From the NCBI GenBank assembly GCA_947595925.1, contig CANQEV010000033.1, positions 1 through 36,710 of the forward strand: a stretch of 36,710 nucleotides of DNA, read 5' to 3'. A program made the position numbers and the translations under genes. This DNA is from an uncultured Acetatifactor sp. (GTDB taxonomy: Bacteria > Bacillota > Clostridia > Lachnospirales > Lachnospiraceae). Below are positions 8,397-18,100 of the stretch, piece by piece. Numbering within the stretch: position 1 is the first letter of the stretch; each line of letters opens with the position of its first letter. Under the pieces are notes generated by a model. It searched no databases, was not told the origin of the DNA, and worked only from the letters and a program-made list of their open reading frames with translations.

Positions 8397-10163
8397 ATGA
8401 AAAAGTTATTGGACCTTCTGACAGAGGAGATGGGAAAAGCCTTTGAGGCGGCGGGATACGATAAAGCCCTGGGAAAGGTTGGAGTATCCAATCGTCCCGA
8501 CCTCTGTGAATTTCAGTGCAACGGAGCCATGGCCGGGGCAAAGCAGTACCACAAGGCGCCCATGATGATCGCGGGCGAGGTGGCGGAGAAGCTGGCCGGC
8601 AGCAGGGCTTTCGCGGAGGCGGCAGCGGTGGCCCCGGGGTTTCTGAACCTGAAAGTGCGGGAGAGTTTTGTGAAAGAATACTTAGAAGGGATGCGGCGGG
8701 AGCCGAAGTTCGGTTATGAGAGCGGGAAAGCGCCGAAAAAGATCATCATCGACTACGGCGGCGCGAATGTGGCAAAGCCCCTTCACGTGGGGCATCTGCG
8801 CTCCGCGGTGATCGGTGAGAGCTTAAAGCGGATCAATCGCTATATCGGCAATGAAGTCATCGGGGACGCGCATCTGGGAGACTGGGGCCTGCAGATGGGC
8901 CTGGTGATCAGCGGCGTGCAGGAGCGCCAGCCGGATTTGGTCTATTTTGACGAAACCTATACCGGGGAGTATCCCAAGGAGGCCCCCTTTACCATCTCCG
9001 ACCTGGAGGAGATCTATCCTGCCGCCAGCGCGAAGCAGAAGGAAGATCCGCAGTTCCATGCAAAGGCCATGGAGGCCACCTATAAGTTTCAGAGCGGCGT
9101 GCGGGGCTACCGCGCCCTTGGGGAAAAGATCCGCGAGGTTTCCGTCGAGGATCTCCGGAAGAATTACCAGAGCCTGAACGTGGAGTTTGATCTCTGGAAC
9201 GGGGAGAGCAGCGTGGGAGACCTGATCCCGGAGATGGTGGACTACATGAAGGAAAAGGGGTACGCCTACATCAGCGAGGGGGCCCTTGTGGTGGATGTGA
9301 AGGAGGACACGGATACGAAGGAAGTGCCGCCCTGCATGATCCTGAAGTCCGACGGCGCTTCCCTGTATAATACGACGGACCTGGCTACGATCCTTGACCG
9401 TATGCGGCAGTATCAGCCGGATCAGATCATTTATCTGACGGACAAGCGCCAGGACCTCTATTTCGTCCAGGTCTTCCGCTGCGCGAGAAAGACAAAATTA
9501 GTGACGCCGGAGACGGAGCTGACCTGGATCGGTTTCGGCACGGTGAACGGCAAGGACGGAAAGCCCTTCAAGACCCGTTCCGGCGGCGTGATGCGCCTGG
9601 AAACCCTGATCAGTGACACCAAGGCGGAAATGTACCGTAAGATCCTGGAGGGCCGGGAAATGTCCGAGGAAGAGGCCCGGAAGGTGGCGGATCAGGTGGC
9701 GGTAGCGGCGCTGATCTACGGCGATCTCTCCAATCAGGCGTCAAAGGATTATATCTTCGATCTGGATCGCTTTACCTCCTTTGAGGGGGACACGGGCCCC
9801 TACATCCTCTACACCATCGTCCGCATCAAGTCGATCCTGAGCAAGTATGCGGAACAGGGCGGGGCGGTGGAAAAGGCCGCGCTCCGGGAGCCGGACTCCG
9901 CGGCGGAGAAAGCCCTGGCCCTGCAGCTCACCGCCTTCCAGGCCGTTATGGAGAGCGCGGCGGAGGAAAATGCGCCCCATAAAATATGCGCCTTTGTCTA
10001 TGACCTGGCAAATTCCTTTAACCATTTTTACCACGAGGTAAAGATCCTGACCGAGGAAGACGAGAAAAAGAAAGCCGGGTTTATCGCCCTCCTTACGCTT
10101 ACGAAGGACGTGCTGACGGACTGCATCGGCGTGCTGGGATTTGAAGCGCCGGACAGGATGTAG
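8397..10163 (+). CDS. argS: Arginyl-tRNA synthetase
   Basis: A 588-residue class I synthetase that charges tRNA-Arg with arginine. The N-terminal additional domain includes FQCNGAMAGAK; the HIGH motif reads HVGH at 130-133, within GGANVAKPLHVGHLRSAVIG. A KMSKS-equivalent region is present as FKTRSGG, and the anticodon-binding DALR domain contains FVYDLANSFNHFYHEVKI near the C terminus. Length is typical. The start at 8397 is preceded by AGGAAGG; an ATG four bases upstream is out of frame. It is a single-gene unit with its own promoter and a hairpin downstream. Confidence 0.97.
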   Translation: MKKLLDLLTEEMGKAFEAAGYDKALGKVGVSNRPDLCEFQCNGAMAGAKQYHKAPMMIAGEVAEKLAGSRAFAEAAAVAPGFLNLKVRESFVKEYLEGMRREPKFGYESGKAPKKIIIDYGGANVAKPLHVGHLRSAVIGESLKRINRYIGNEVIGDAHLGDWGLQMGLVISGVQERQPDLVYFDETYTGEYPKEAPFTISDLEEIYPAASAKQKEDPQFHAKAMEATYKFQSGVRGYRALGEKIREVSVEDLRKNYQSLNVEFDLWNGESSVGDLIPEMVDYMKEKGYAYISEGALVVDVKEDTDTKEVPPCMILKSDGASLYNTTDLATILDRMRQYQPDQIIYLTDKRQDLYFVQVFRCARKTKLVTPETELTWIGFGTVNGKDGKPFKTRSGGVMRLETLISDTKAEMYRKILEGREMSEEEARKVADQVAVAALIYGDLSNQASKDYIFDLDRFTSFEGDTGPYILYTIVRIKSILSKYAEQGGAVEKAALREPDSAAEKALALQLTAFQAVMESAAEENAPHKICAFVYDLANSFNHFYHEVKILTEEDEKKKAGFIALLTLTKDVLTDCIGVLGFEAPDRM

Positions 10164-10251
10164 GAAAGCGTCGGCTCCGAAGTAAGTTGCTGAGAAGCCG
10201 GGCTGACGACATTTTTGATACGGACGGTTTTTACAATTGAATGATAAGAGC

Positions 10252-10292
10252 AATCCCCTGTATGTCTAAAAAACAAGGCATCAGGGGATTTT
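10252..10292 (+). terminator. Terminator-like hairpin after argS
   Basis: AATCCCCTG (10252-10260) and CAGGGGATT (10282-10290) form a perfect 9-bp stem with a 21-nt A-rich loop, followed by TTATATG. It is about 90 nt after the argS stop. Likely a terminator with a weak tail. Confidence 0.6.
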
Positions 10293-10314
10293 ATATGCAT
10301 TTGAGAAAATCTTG

Positions 10315-10375
10315 ATAGTATGCCGTATTTGCCTATATGGAATTGATTCGGATATAGGCAAGTAAGGCATACTAT
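10315..10375. repeat. Long inverted repeat (24-bp arms) upstream of the PadR operon
   Basis: Arms 10315-10338 and 10352-10375 are inverted copies with 22 Watson-Crick pairs, one G-U and one mismatch, around a 13-nt loop. The core reads ATAGTATGCC...GGCATACTAT. The right arm runs into a perfect 14-bp palindrome CTATTTTAAAATAG (10372-10385). The role is unknown: a strong RNA hairpin, a protein-binding dyad or a small mobile-repeat copy. Confidence 0.7.
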
Positions 10376-10406
10376 TTTAAAATAGGCTTATGGAAAAAAT
10401 CTAAAA

Positions 10407-10431
10407 ATATACCTTGACAGACGAGGTATAT
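10407..10431. promoter_or_regulatory. Candidate PadR autoregulatory operator
   Basis: ATATACCT (10407-10414) and AGGTATAT (10424-10431) are perfect 8-bp inverted arms 9 nt apart. They cover the -35 region of the promoter in front of the padR-like gene, as expected for a dimeric winged-helix repressor that controls itself. Confidence 0.6.
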
Positions 10432-10442
10432 TGTGGTAATTT
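10414..10442 (+). promoter_or_regulatory. Promoter of the PadR-DUF4097 operon
   Basis: A consensus -35 TTGACA (10414-10419), 17 nt, then TAATTT (10437-10442). The -35 lies inside the inverted repeat described above, so binding there would block RNA polymerase. Confidence 0.6.
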
Positions 10443-10503
10443 ATAACACATAGCAGGAAATACATCTCATAAATAAACTATCATGGGAAAGGGTGGTGAG
10501 AGA

Positions 10504-10827
10504 ATGTCTATTGCATCGGATCTTTTGAGGGGGAATACGGATACCATTATCCTGGCCAGTCTGACGGAGCATGACAGCTATGGATATTTGATCAACAAGG
10601 AGATCATGGCGAAGACGGAGGCGCAGATGGAGCTGAAGGATGCGACGCTCTACACGGCATTCCGGAGGCTGGAGAAGGACGGTCTGGTGAGTACCTACTG
10701 GGGCGATGAGGAAGTGGGAGCCCGCAGACGCTATTATTCCATTACGGAAAAAGGGCGCGAAGTCTATGAGCAGCACAAGGCGGAATGGCGGAAAGCGAAA
10801 GAGATGATCGACAGTCTTTTGGTGTGA
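10504..10827 (+). CDS. PadR family transcriptional repressor
   Basis: A 107-residue winged-helix protein of the PadR family. It shows the typical run from MSIASDLLRGNTDTIIL through HDSYGYLINKEI, the recognition-helix region ATLYTAFRRLEKDGLV and the wing GARRRYYSITEKG, then a short C-terminal dimerisation helix (subfamily 2 size). The start at 10504 is chosen because GGTGGTGAG lies just before it; an ATG 21 nt upstream in the same frame lacks a ribosome site. A perfect inverted repeat in its promoter suggests autoregulation. The gene directly downstream is a DUF4097 protein, a common pairing in Firmicutes linked with envelope stress or antimicrobial-peptide responses; the signal sensed here is unknown. 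Confidence 0.93.
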   Translation: MSIASDLLRGNTDTIILASLTEHDSYGYLINKEIMAKTEAQMELKDATLYTAFRRLEKDGLVSTYWGDEEVGARRRYYSITEKGREVYEQHKAEWRKAKEMIDSLLV

Positions 10828-10866
10828 GAATAAAGTGTTGCGCTCCGGCGCAGGAAGGAGATAGAG

Positions 10867-12252
10867 ATGGAAGAAAAGATTAGGGAGGCGATCCGCGATC
10901 TCTTTGAAAATGCCCCGGATTCCCAGGAGGCGAAGGAACTGCAGGAGGAGATGATCTCAAACGCGGAGGAAAAATACAGTGACCTGATGCAGAGGGGGTT
11001 TACGGATGAACAGGCATACACCATGGTGATGGCGTCCATCGGCGACGTGCAGGAGCTCCTTGCGGATATCGGCGCTCAGGCGGAACAGGAGGAAATTGGG
11101 GAGGATCCCACGGAGAATACCGAGGGCAAGCGGAGCGAGTACTGGGAAAAACAGAGCGAGTTTTGGAAGTGGCAGGGGGAGTACTGGGAGAAACAGGCCC
11201 GCAATCTCGGCCATCAGGCCAAGGGAGCCCTGAACACGATCCTGGAGAGCGGGGTCTGGGAGAACATGACCAGCGGCGTGAAACAGTTTATCGGAAACGT
11301 GGGGAGCAGTTTCCAGTCGGACGACGGCGCATACACCGATATGGAGCTTCGTAATTCGAGAAGATTTTCCAAGGACGGCGTGCGGGAACTGATCCTGGAG
11401 CTCCAGAATTCTGCGGTGGACCTGGACGTTCAGCTCACCACGGATGAGGAGATCCTGATCCAGGAGTATTATAATAAGGAGCCCCAGAAAGGCCAGCTTT
11501 TGGAATTCAATCTGAGCGGGAGCGAGCTCAAGATACGCTATGGGAGCGGCGCTATGGGCGTCCACAGAAGAGGAACCGTGAAGGTCATGCTGCCGGAGAG
11601 TCTTGCGGGCGACCTGGAATTGTTCCGGGCCGTGACGGTCAGCGGCGATATCACCCTTCAGGACATGGGAGCGGCAAAGCAGTCGTATAAGACGGTCAGC
11701 GGCGACGTCAAGGGCAAGGCGGCCATCGGCGACGTCACGGTGAATACGGTCAGCGGGAACGTGGAGTTTGAACTGTTGGACGGCTCCTGTCAGATTAACT
11801 CCGTCAGCGGCGATATCACCCTTGGAAAGGTGACGGGAAAGCTGACGCAGAATACCACCAGCGGCGACTTTTCCGTAGGGCAGATGTCCGGGAAACTCAG
11901 CCAGAATGCCGTCAGCGGGGATGTGGAGATCCGGGAGCTGGACGGCGACGGATCTTTCCATACGGTCAGCGGCGACGTGTCGGTGCATGTGGTCAAGGCG
12001 GGCGAAAGGCTGGAGCTGAGCACTGGAAGCGGCGATATAGAAGTCGTTCTGCCACAGGAGGCGGGAGTTCAGATGACCCTGGGCACGGGGAGCGGAGATA
12101 TCCACACCTTCTGCGATCATATGGCGCAGACGGAGGAACATGTGGCGTATGAGAAGCACGGCAGCAAGCGCGCCGTGGGAACCGTGGGTACGGAGCCTTT
12201 CCTGCAGCTGAAGGCGAGTTCCGGCAGCGGGGATATTGAGGTCGGGAGATAG
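10867..12252 (+). CDS. DUF4097-type beta-repeat protein with N-terminal helical (DUF1700/HAAS-like) domain
   Basis: A 461-residue protein of unknown function in three parts. Residues 1-70 are a small helical domain (MEEKIREAI...RGFTDEQAYTMVMASIG) like the DUF1700/HAAS prefix found with PadR regulators. Residues 90-117 hold four 7-residue aromatic units (SEYWEKQ, SEFWKWQ, GEYWEKQ, ARNLGHQ), likely an amphipathic helix that can lie on a membrane. From about 165 onward is a DUF4097/4098 beta-solenoid with about ten turns marked by SGD (TVSGDITL, SVSGDITL, GTGSGDIHT). There is no signal peptide or clear membrane span. It follows padR by 39 nt with an AGGAAGGAG ribosome site and is probably co-transcribed. 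A role in sensing or buffering envelope state is inference. Confidence 0.88.
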   Translation: MEEKIREAIRDLFENAPDSQEAKELQEEMISNAEEKYSDLMQRGFTDEQAYTMVMASIGDVQELLADIGAQAEQEEIGEDPTENTEGKRSEYWEKQSEFWKWQGEYWEKQARNLGHQAKGALNTILESGVWENMTSGVKQFIGNVGSSFQSDDGAYTDMELRNSRRFSKDGVRELILELQNSAVDLDVQLTTDEEILIQEYYNKEPQKGQLLEFNLSGSELKIRYGSGAMGVHRRGTVKVMLPESLAGDLELFRAVTVSGDITLQDMGAAKQSYKTVSGDVKGKAAIGDVTVNTVSGNVEFELLDGSCQINSVSGDITLGKVTGKLTQNTTSGDFSVGQMSGKLSQNAVSGDVEIRELDGDGSFHTVSGDVSVHVVKAGERLELSTGSGDIEVVLPQEAGVQMTLGTGSGDIHTFCDHMAQTEEHVAYEKHGSKRAVGTVGTEPFLQLKASSGSGDIEVGR

Positions 12253-12280
12253 AGAGACTGATCATATAAAGAGACAGTTT

Positions 12281-12318
12281 GGCACGCAGATCCGCACCGG
12301 ATCGGCGTGCCTCGTTTC
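12281..12318 (+). terminator. Terminator of the PadR-DUF4097 operon
   Basis: GGCACGCAGATCCG (12281-12294) pairs with CGGATCGGCGTGCC (12298-12311), with one mismatch and a 3-nt loop, followed by TCGTTTCTT. A very stable stem 28 nt after the stop codon. The rest of the gap up to 12498 holds no supported gene. Confidence 0.7.
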
Positions 12319-12498
12319 TTATGCGGGGGGCGTATTTTGCAGATGCATTTTACGGCAGGCGCGGCGTTTCGGGTCATCGCCACGATGACAGGTTTACTGT
12401 TGCTGTGCGGTGGTCTTTGTTCCTGCAATGCGCTTTTAGACGACATGACATGGCTGGCAGAACTGTATCTTTTTTATAAAATTTTAATATATATGTTA

Positions 12499-12527
12499 TT
12501 GACAAATCGGAAATCCGGGCCTATAAA
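12499..12527 (+). promoter_or_regulatory. Near-consensus promoter of the MMPL-GLUG operon
   Basis: TTGACA (12499-12504), 17 nt, TATAAA (12522-12527). Transcription would begin near 12534, giving a leader of about 100 nt. Because the -10 box includes base 12527, an upstream in-frame ATG at 12527 cannot be the start codon. Confidence 0.8.
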
Positions 12528-12631
12528 TGAGTTTGAAAAAAATGAGTGCAAAAAGTACAAAAGTGATTGGCTTGAAAGAAGCCGGAACAAACAGTACAGA
12601 AGATTCAAATAAGATACGAGGGGGGAGTAAA

Positions 12632-15130
12632 ATGGCTGGGAAAGCAAAGGATGAGGGCGAGAACGACAGTTTTATGACAAAAGTGGCAACCTTTGTCGTA
12701 GACAGGCGAAATCTCTTTTTCCTGCTGTTTGGCATCGCGATCATTTTTTCCGTGGTTTCCATGAATTGGGTCAGCGTGGAAAACGCCATGTCGGCGTACC
12801 TGCCGGACACTACGGAGACAAGCCAGGGCCTGGACAGGATGGAAGAACAGTTCCTCACATACGGGACGGCACAGGTCATGGTGACCAACATTCCGCTCAG
12901 CGAAGCGGAAAAAATCGCGGACCGGCTGGAAGCGATGGATTCCGTGATCATGCTGGACTTCGACGACACGGAAAAGCACTTTCACAATTTTTCCGCGCTG
13001 TACGATATTACATTTGGCTATGAGGAGACAGACGAGCGGGCCCTGGAGGCCTTGGACGAGGTAAAGGAAATGCTGAGCGGATACGACGTCTATGTGTCCA
13101 CCAGCATGGGAGACGCCTCCGCGGAACAGATTGCCAGCGAGATGCAGGTGATCAGCGTTCTGGTGGCGGTGGTGGTTGTCTCGGTGCTCCTGCTCACATC
13201 CCAGACCTGGGCGGAGGTGCCGGTGCTTCTGCTCACCTTTATCGCCGCGGCCCTGATCACGAAGGGCACGAATTTCCTGATGGGTACGATCTCCTTTGTG
13301 TCCAACTCCGTGACCATCGTGCTGCAGCTTGCGCTGTCCATAGACTACGCGGTCATATTCTGTAATCGTTATAAAGAAGAGCATCAGACGCTGGGCATCC
13401 GGGAGGCGGATATCGTAGCGCTGAGCAAGGCGATACCGGAGATTTCTTCCAGTTCGCTCACCACTATCGGCGGCCTCATCGCCATGATGTTCATGCAGTT
13501 CGGCATTGGCCGGGATATGGCGCTCTGCTTGATCCGGGCCATCCTGCTGAGCCTGCTCTCTGTTTTCCTTTTGATGCCCGGGCTCATCATGATCTTCGGC
13601 CGGGCCATGGACAAAACCCATCACAGAAGTTTCATCCCCAAGATCCCTTTCGTCGGAAAATTTGCCTATAAGACCAGATATGTGATGCCGCCCCTGTTCC
13701 TGGCGTTGATCATAGGGGCGTTCTGGATCTCTTCCAAATGTCCGTATGTCTACGGCTATTCCATGCTGGAGACGCCGGTGCAGAGCGATGCGATGATCGT
13801 GGACGCGATGATCGAGGAGAGTTTCGGCAGCAGCAATATGGTCGCCATGATCGTGCCGGCGGGAAATTATGAGAAGGAAAAACAGCTTTTGAAGGAGCTG
13901 GATTCCCTGCCCCAGGTGGACTATACCATGGGGTTGTCGAACACGGAGGCCATCGGCGGCTATATGCTCACGGATAAGCTCACCGCCCGGGATTTCTCGG
14001 AACTTCTGGAGCTGGACTACGAGGTGGCGGAACTGCTGTATATGACCTACGCGGTGAACGATGAGAATTACGCGAAGATCATCAACGGCTTGTCCACGTA
14101 CAGCGTGCCCCTGATCGATATCTTCATGTTTTTGTACGACGAAGTGCAGGAAGGGTATGTGACGCTGGACGACGATATGATGGAGACGCTGGAGGATGCC
14201 CATTCCCAGATGCAGATCGCCCTGGATCAGCTCCAGGGAGAGGAGTACAGCCGGATGCTGGTCTATCTGAATCTGCCGGAGGAGGGGGAGGAGACGTTTG
14301 CCTTTCTGGATGAGATGCACGAGATTGCGGCAAAGTATTACGAAGAGCCGGTGCTGATCCCCGGGGAGGCCACCAGCCAGTATGATCTCTACAAGACTTT
14401 CCAGACGGACAATACGGTGGTGAACGTGGTGTCCATTCTGGCGGTGCTGGTAGTGCTCCTGTTTACCTTTATGTCTGCGGGTATGCCGGTGCTTTTGATC
14501 CTGATCATCCAGGGAGCTATCTGGATCAACTTTTCCTTCCCGGCGATCCAGGGAAAAAACCTGTTTTTTATGAGCTATCTGATCGTCAGCTCCATTCAGA
14601 TGGGCGCCAATATCGACTACGCCATCGTGATATCCGGCCGGTTCATGGAGCTGAAGGATAAGATGCCGAAGCGGGAGGCAATTATCGAGACCATGAATTT
14701 TGCCTTTCCCACCATCGTCACTTCCGGGTCCATGCTGGCCCTGGCGGGGATCTTTATCGGCATGATGTCCTCCGACGGGGCGATCTGCGGCATTGGTCAG
14801 TGCCTCGGCAGAGGAACGATCCTCTCCATCATCATCGTCATGTTCGTCCTGCCCCAGATTCTTCTGCTGGGCGAGAAGATCATCGACAAGACTTCCTTTG
14901 CCGTGTCCATCCCGCTGAAGCTGGAGCGGATGTCCGGGCTGATGCGCGTGGACGGCATGGTACAGGGTCAGATCAACGGCACGGTCATCGGCGAGATGCA
15001 CGGTTTTGTGCGCGGTGACGCCAGTCTGTTTGTGAATATGGGAAGAATGGAGCAGCGGGAGGATGACGGGAGCGGCTTGGAAGAGCTGCTTGAGAGAGAA
15101 AAGAACAAAGCTGCCGAGGTGAAGGAATGA
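12632..15130 (+). CDS. MMPL/RND family exporter
   Basis: An 832-residue RND-superfamily membrane protein of the MMPL/HAE3 type, which exports lipids, glycolipids or other hydrophobic molecules using the proton gradient. It has two repeats, each with one membrane helix, a large extracytoplasmic domain and a block of five helices. The paired Asp-Tyr motifs expected for proton relay are seen at Asp238 (SIDYAVIFCNRYKEE) and Asp662 (NIDYAIVISGRFMELK). The start at 12632 follows a strong GAGGGGGGAG site; an upstream ATG at 12527 is rejected because it sits in the -10 box. The stop overlaps the start of the next gene (ATGA), so the two are coupled. No adaptor or outer-membrane partner is expected in a Gram-positive cell. 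The substrate is unknown. Confidence 0.93.
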   Translation: MAGKAKDEGENDSFMTKVATFVVDRRNLFFLLFGIAIIFSVVSMNWVSVENAMSAYLPDTTETSQGLDRMEEQFLTYGTAQVMVTNIPLSEAEKIADRLEAMDSVIMLDFDDTEKHFHNFSALYDITFGYEETDERALEALDEVKEMLSGYDVYVSTSMGDASAEQIASEMQVISVLVAVVVVSVLLLTSQTWAEVPVLLLTFIAAALITKGTNFLMGTISFVSNSVTIVLQLALSIDYAVIFCNRYKEEHQTLGIREADIVALSKAIPEISSSSLTTIGGLIAMMFMQFGIGRDMALCLIRAILLSLLSVFLLMPGLIMIFGRAMDKTHHRSFIPKIPFVGKFAYKTRYVMPPLFLALIIGAFWISSKCPYVYGYSMLETPVQSDAMIVDAMIEESFGSSNMVAMIVPAGNYEKEKQLLKELDSLPQVDYTMGLSNTEAIGGYMLTDKLTARDFSELLELDYEVAELLYMTYAVNDENYAKIINGLSTYSVPLIDIFMFLYDEVQEGYVTLDDDMMETLEDAHSQMQIALDQLQGEEYSRMLVYLNLPEEGEETFAFLDEMHEIAAKYYEEPVLIPGEATSQYDLYKTFQTDNTVVNVVSILAVLVVLLFTFMSAGMPVLLILIIQGAIWINFSFPAIQGKNLFFMSYLIVSSIQMGANIDYAIVISGRFMELKDKMPKREAIIETMNFAFPTIVTSGSMLALAGIFIGMMSSDGAICGIGQCLGRGTILSIIIVMFVLPQILLLGEKIIDKTSFAVSIPLKLERMSGLMRVDGMVQGQINGTVIGEMHGFVRGDASLFVNMGRMEQREDDGSGLEELLEREKNKAAEVKE

Positions 15131-18100
15131 GAAGGAACAGTATTCGTATCAGAGTGATGATCACAGGACTGGCGCTGGCGCTTATGTGGCATATGCCGCC
15201 GGCCGGCTGTCTTTATGCGGAAGCCGGGACGGCTGAGGAGACGGGCAAAGAGGAGACGGACGACGGAGAAGGGGCGGAAAAGAGTGGAGAAGATGCGGAA
15301 AGCGGAGAAGAGACGGCCCCGGAAAAGGTGACGATCCGCACCGCAGAGGATTTTCTGGATTTCGCGCGGCAGTGTTATCTGGACGCCTGGTCCGTGAATA
15401 AGCTGGTGGTCCTGGAGAACGATATCGACCTTTCGGAGACGGATTTTGAGATGGTCCCGGTGTTTGCGGGGACTTTTGACGGCGGCGGACATACGATCTC
15501 CGGGTTCCGCAATGTGGGGGACGGCTATGTGGGGGGCCTGTTCCGGTATATCACCCCGGACGGAACGGTAAAGAACCTGAACCTGAAGGGAAGCGTGGAG
15601 GGCACAGGTACCAAGGAGTGCATCGGCGGGATCTGTGGATTTAACTACGGGACTATACGAAGGTGCAGTTTTAACGGAACTCTGAACGGCCGGGATACGG
15701 TGGGCGGGATCGCCGGCACCAACGGCAGTTCGGGACTGATCCTGTACTGCAGCATCAAGGGGCATGTGTCCGGGTACTATATGACCGGCGGGATCGCCGG
15801 AGTGAACCATGGATTCATCAGCCAGTGCAGCAATTACTCCGGTATCAATAACGACAGCACCTGGGTGGAGGAAGACGACGAGATGGGGAGTGATCTGCTC
15901 TCGGGGATCGGCTCTTCCGACCGGGATATTGAGCTTTACAGCGGCGTGGACACGGGAGGGATCGCGGGTTTTTCCGACGGTACCGTGACGGACTGTGTCA
16001 ATTACGGGACAGTGGGTTATGAACACGCGGGCTATAACATCGGCGGCATTGCCGGCCGGCAGTCCGGAGTGGTCAGCTTCTGCGAGAACAAGGGCCGGGT
16101 ATATGGCAGGAAGGACGTGGGCGGCATTGTAGGGCAGATGGAGCCTTACATCGAGGTGGACGAGGCGGAATCCCTGCGGAACGCCGTCAATAAGCTCCAC
16201 GATCTGATCGGAGGAACCCTGGATCATCTGCACGAGGGAAAGGATGCTGTAAAGAAGGATCTGGACAGCCTGACGGCGTACGGGGACGGCGTGCTGAGCA
16301 CCGGGAATATGATGGCGGATCAGTTGGCGGATTTCATGGATACCAACATGAATCAGATTCGGGAGATCAACGCGCGGATGGATTATGTCGTGAGTCTGCT
16401 GCCGCCGATGATGGAGGATCTCACCGCGGCCGGAACATCCCTTGGGAATTTCAGCGATATGCTGAAACAGGCGGTGAAGGATGCCGCGATTCCAAACAGG
16501 GAAGCTGCCGGCGGGACTGCGGGGGCAGAAAATACGGCAGCTACTGGGGAAGACGGTGCGAAAAATACCGAAGAACTGCAGAAAGAACTGGAAAGACTGA
16601 GACAGTCCGCAGATACCGTTTCCGGCATCCTATTGGACGGAAACGGTTCCGTTAAGGAGTGGAGCGAACTTACTTCTGACCAGCAGGAACTCCTTGCCTC
16701 GGAGATCGCTGCGCTGATGGAAGAGACGGTTCAGGCGGAGCAGTCCGCCCAGGATGTGCTTGCGGAGCTGGAGCGCGTTGACGCCGTCACGGAACAGGCC
16801 CGCAGGGACCTGGAGACGGCGGCGGATCACCTTCGGGAGTCGGTCCAGTTCTTAAAGAGCGCGGCGGAACGGGCAAAGAGCGCCGCGGATTACCTGAATG
16901 GGCAGCCGGATATCCATTTCGTGGCGCTGGGGGAAGAATTCAACCGGAACCGGGAGACGCTGTACGGACAGCTCCAGGGAATCTCGGAAAGTCTGAAAAA
17001 TCTGAATCAGAATGTCTCCGACTATTCAGACCTTACCAACGCGGATCTGAAGGCTGTGAACGATCAGCTGAACGTGGTCTTTAACCTTCTGGCGGACCAC
17101 CTGTCCGGCGACCCGGAGCTGAGTGTGGAAGAGCTGTATGAGGAGGTTTCCGATGAGGAGATAGACTCCATTGATACCGGACGGACCGACTCCTGCACGA
17201 ATCAGGGGATCGTCAAGGGAGATATCAATATCGGCGGGATCGCCGGTTCCATGGCCATCGATGAGGAGGATCCGGAGGACAATGCGGCGGGAAGCATCGA
17301 CTATGAGATCGGCCGTCGTTTTATCATGAAATGCATCATCCGTAACTGCGAGAACCAGGGGTATGTGACGGCAAAGAAAGACGGAGCGGGCGGCATTGCC
17401 GGCTATATGGCGCACGGCCTTGTCATCGACTCCGAGAGTTACGGAAGCGTGGAGAGCACGGAGGGTGATTACGTGGGCGGCATCTGCGGCGAGTCCCTGA
17501 CAGTGATCCGAAGATGTTATGCCCTTTGCAGCGTATCCGGCGGCAGGAACGTGGGAGGAATTGCCGGGTATGCGAATACGCTGAAGGATTGTTACGCCAT
17601 GGTGGAAGTGGAGGCGTCCGCGGGCAGAAAAGGCGCGGTAGCGGGACAGATTGCGGAACAGGAAGACGGCGCGGAAGACGCAGAGCCGAACGTATGCCGG
17701 AATTACTATGTGGGAGATTCCGTGTACGGGATAGACGACATCAGCTATGTGGGAGAGGCGGAACCCATCAGCTATCAGGAACTCCTGAAGACGGAGGGCC
17801 TCCCCGAAGAATTTCGGCATCTCAAGGTCGTTTACAAAGTGGATGATATTTCCCTGGGCGAGCAGGAGGTAAAGTACGGCGAAAGCCTTTCCTGCCTCCA
17901 GTATCCCGTTCTCCCGGAAAAAGAGGGGTATTACGGCGTCTGGCCGGACTGCTCCGGGCAGACGATGAGGGGAAATCTGGTGTTGCAGGGAGAGTATCGG
18001 GACAATGTGCTTGTGGTGGAAAGCCGGGAAAAAGAGAAGCAGGACACGGAGGGGGCGTATGAGTTTCCTTATGGTCTCGTTGGCCAGACTTTTACGGAAG

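Noticed and set aside
12307..12612. Possible small lipoprotein-like frame (LLLCGGLCSCNALL) before the MMPL gene
   Set aside because: It begins inside the DUF4097 terminator and runs through the MMPL promoter and leader; no ribosome site.
12527..12631. Upstream ATG adding 35 residues to the MMPL protein
   Set aside because: The ATG lies in the -10 box of the promoter, and the added residues do not look like an MMPL N terminus; 12632 has a strong ribosome site.
12605..15001. Very long open frame opposite the MMPL gene (about 798 codons)
   Set aside because: It is a shadow of GC-rich codon use in the real gene; the translation has no recognisable domain and is His/Asp/Gln-rich, typical of antisense frames. 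The same holds for long minus-strand frames at 14968-16233, 17026-18369 and 10957-12159.
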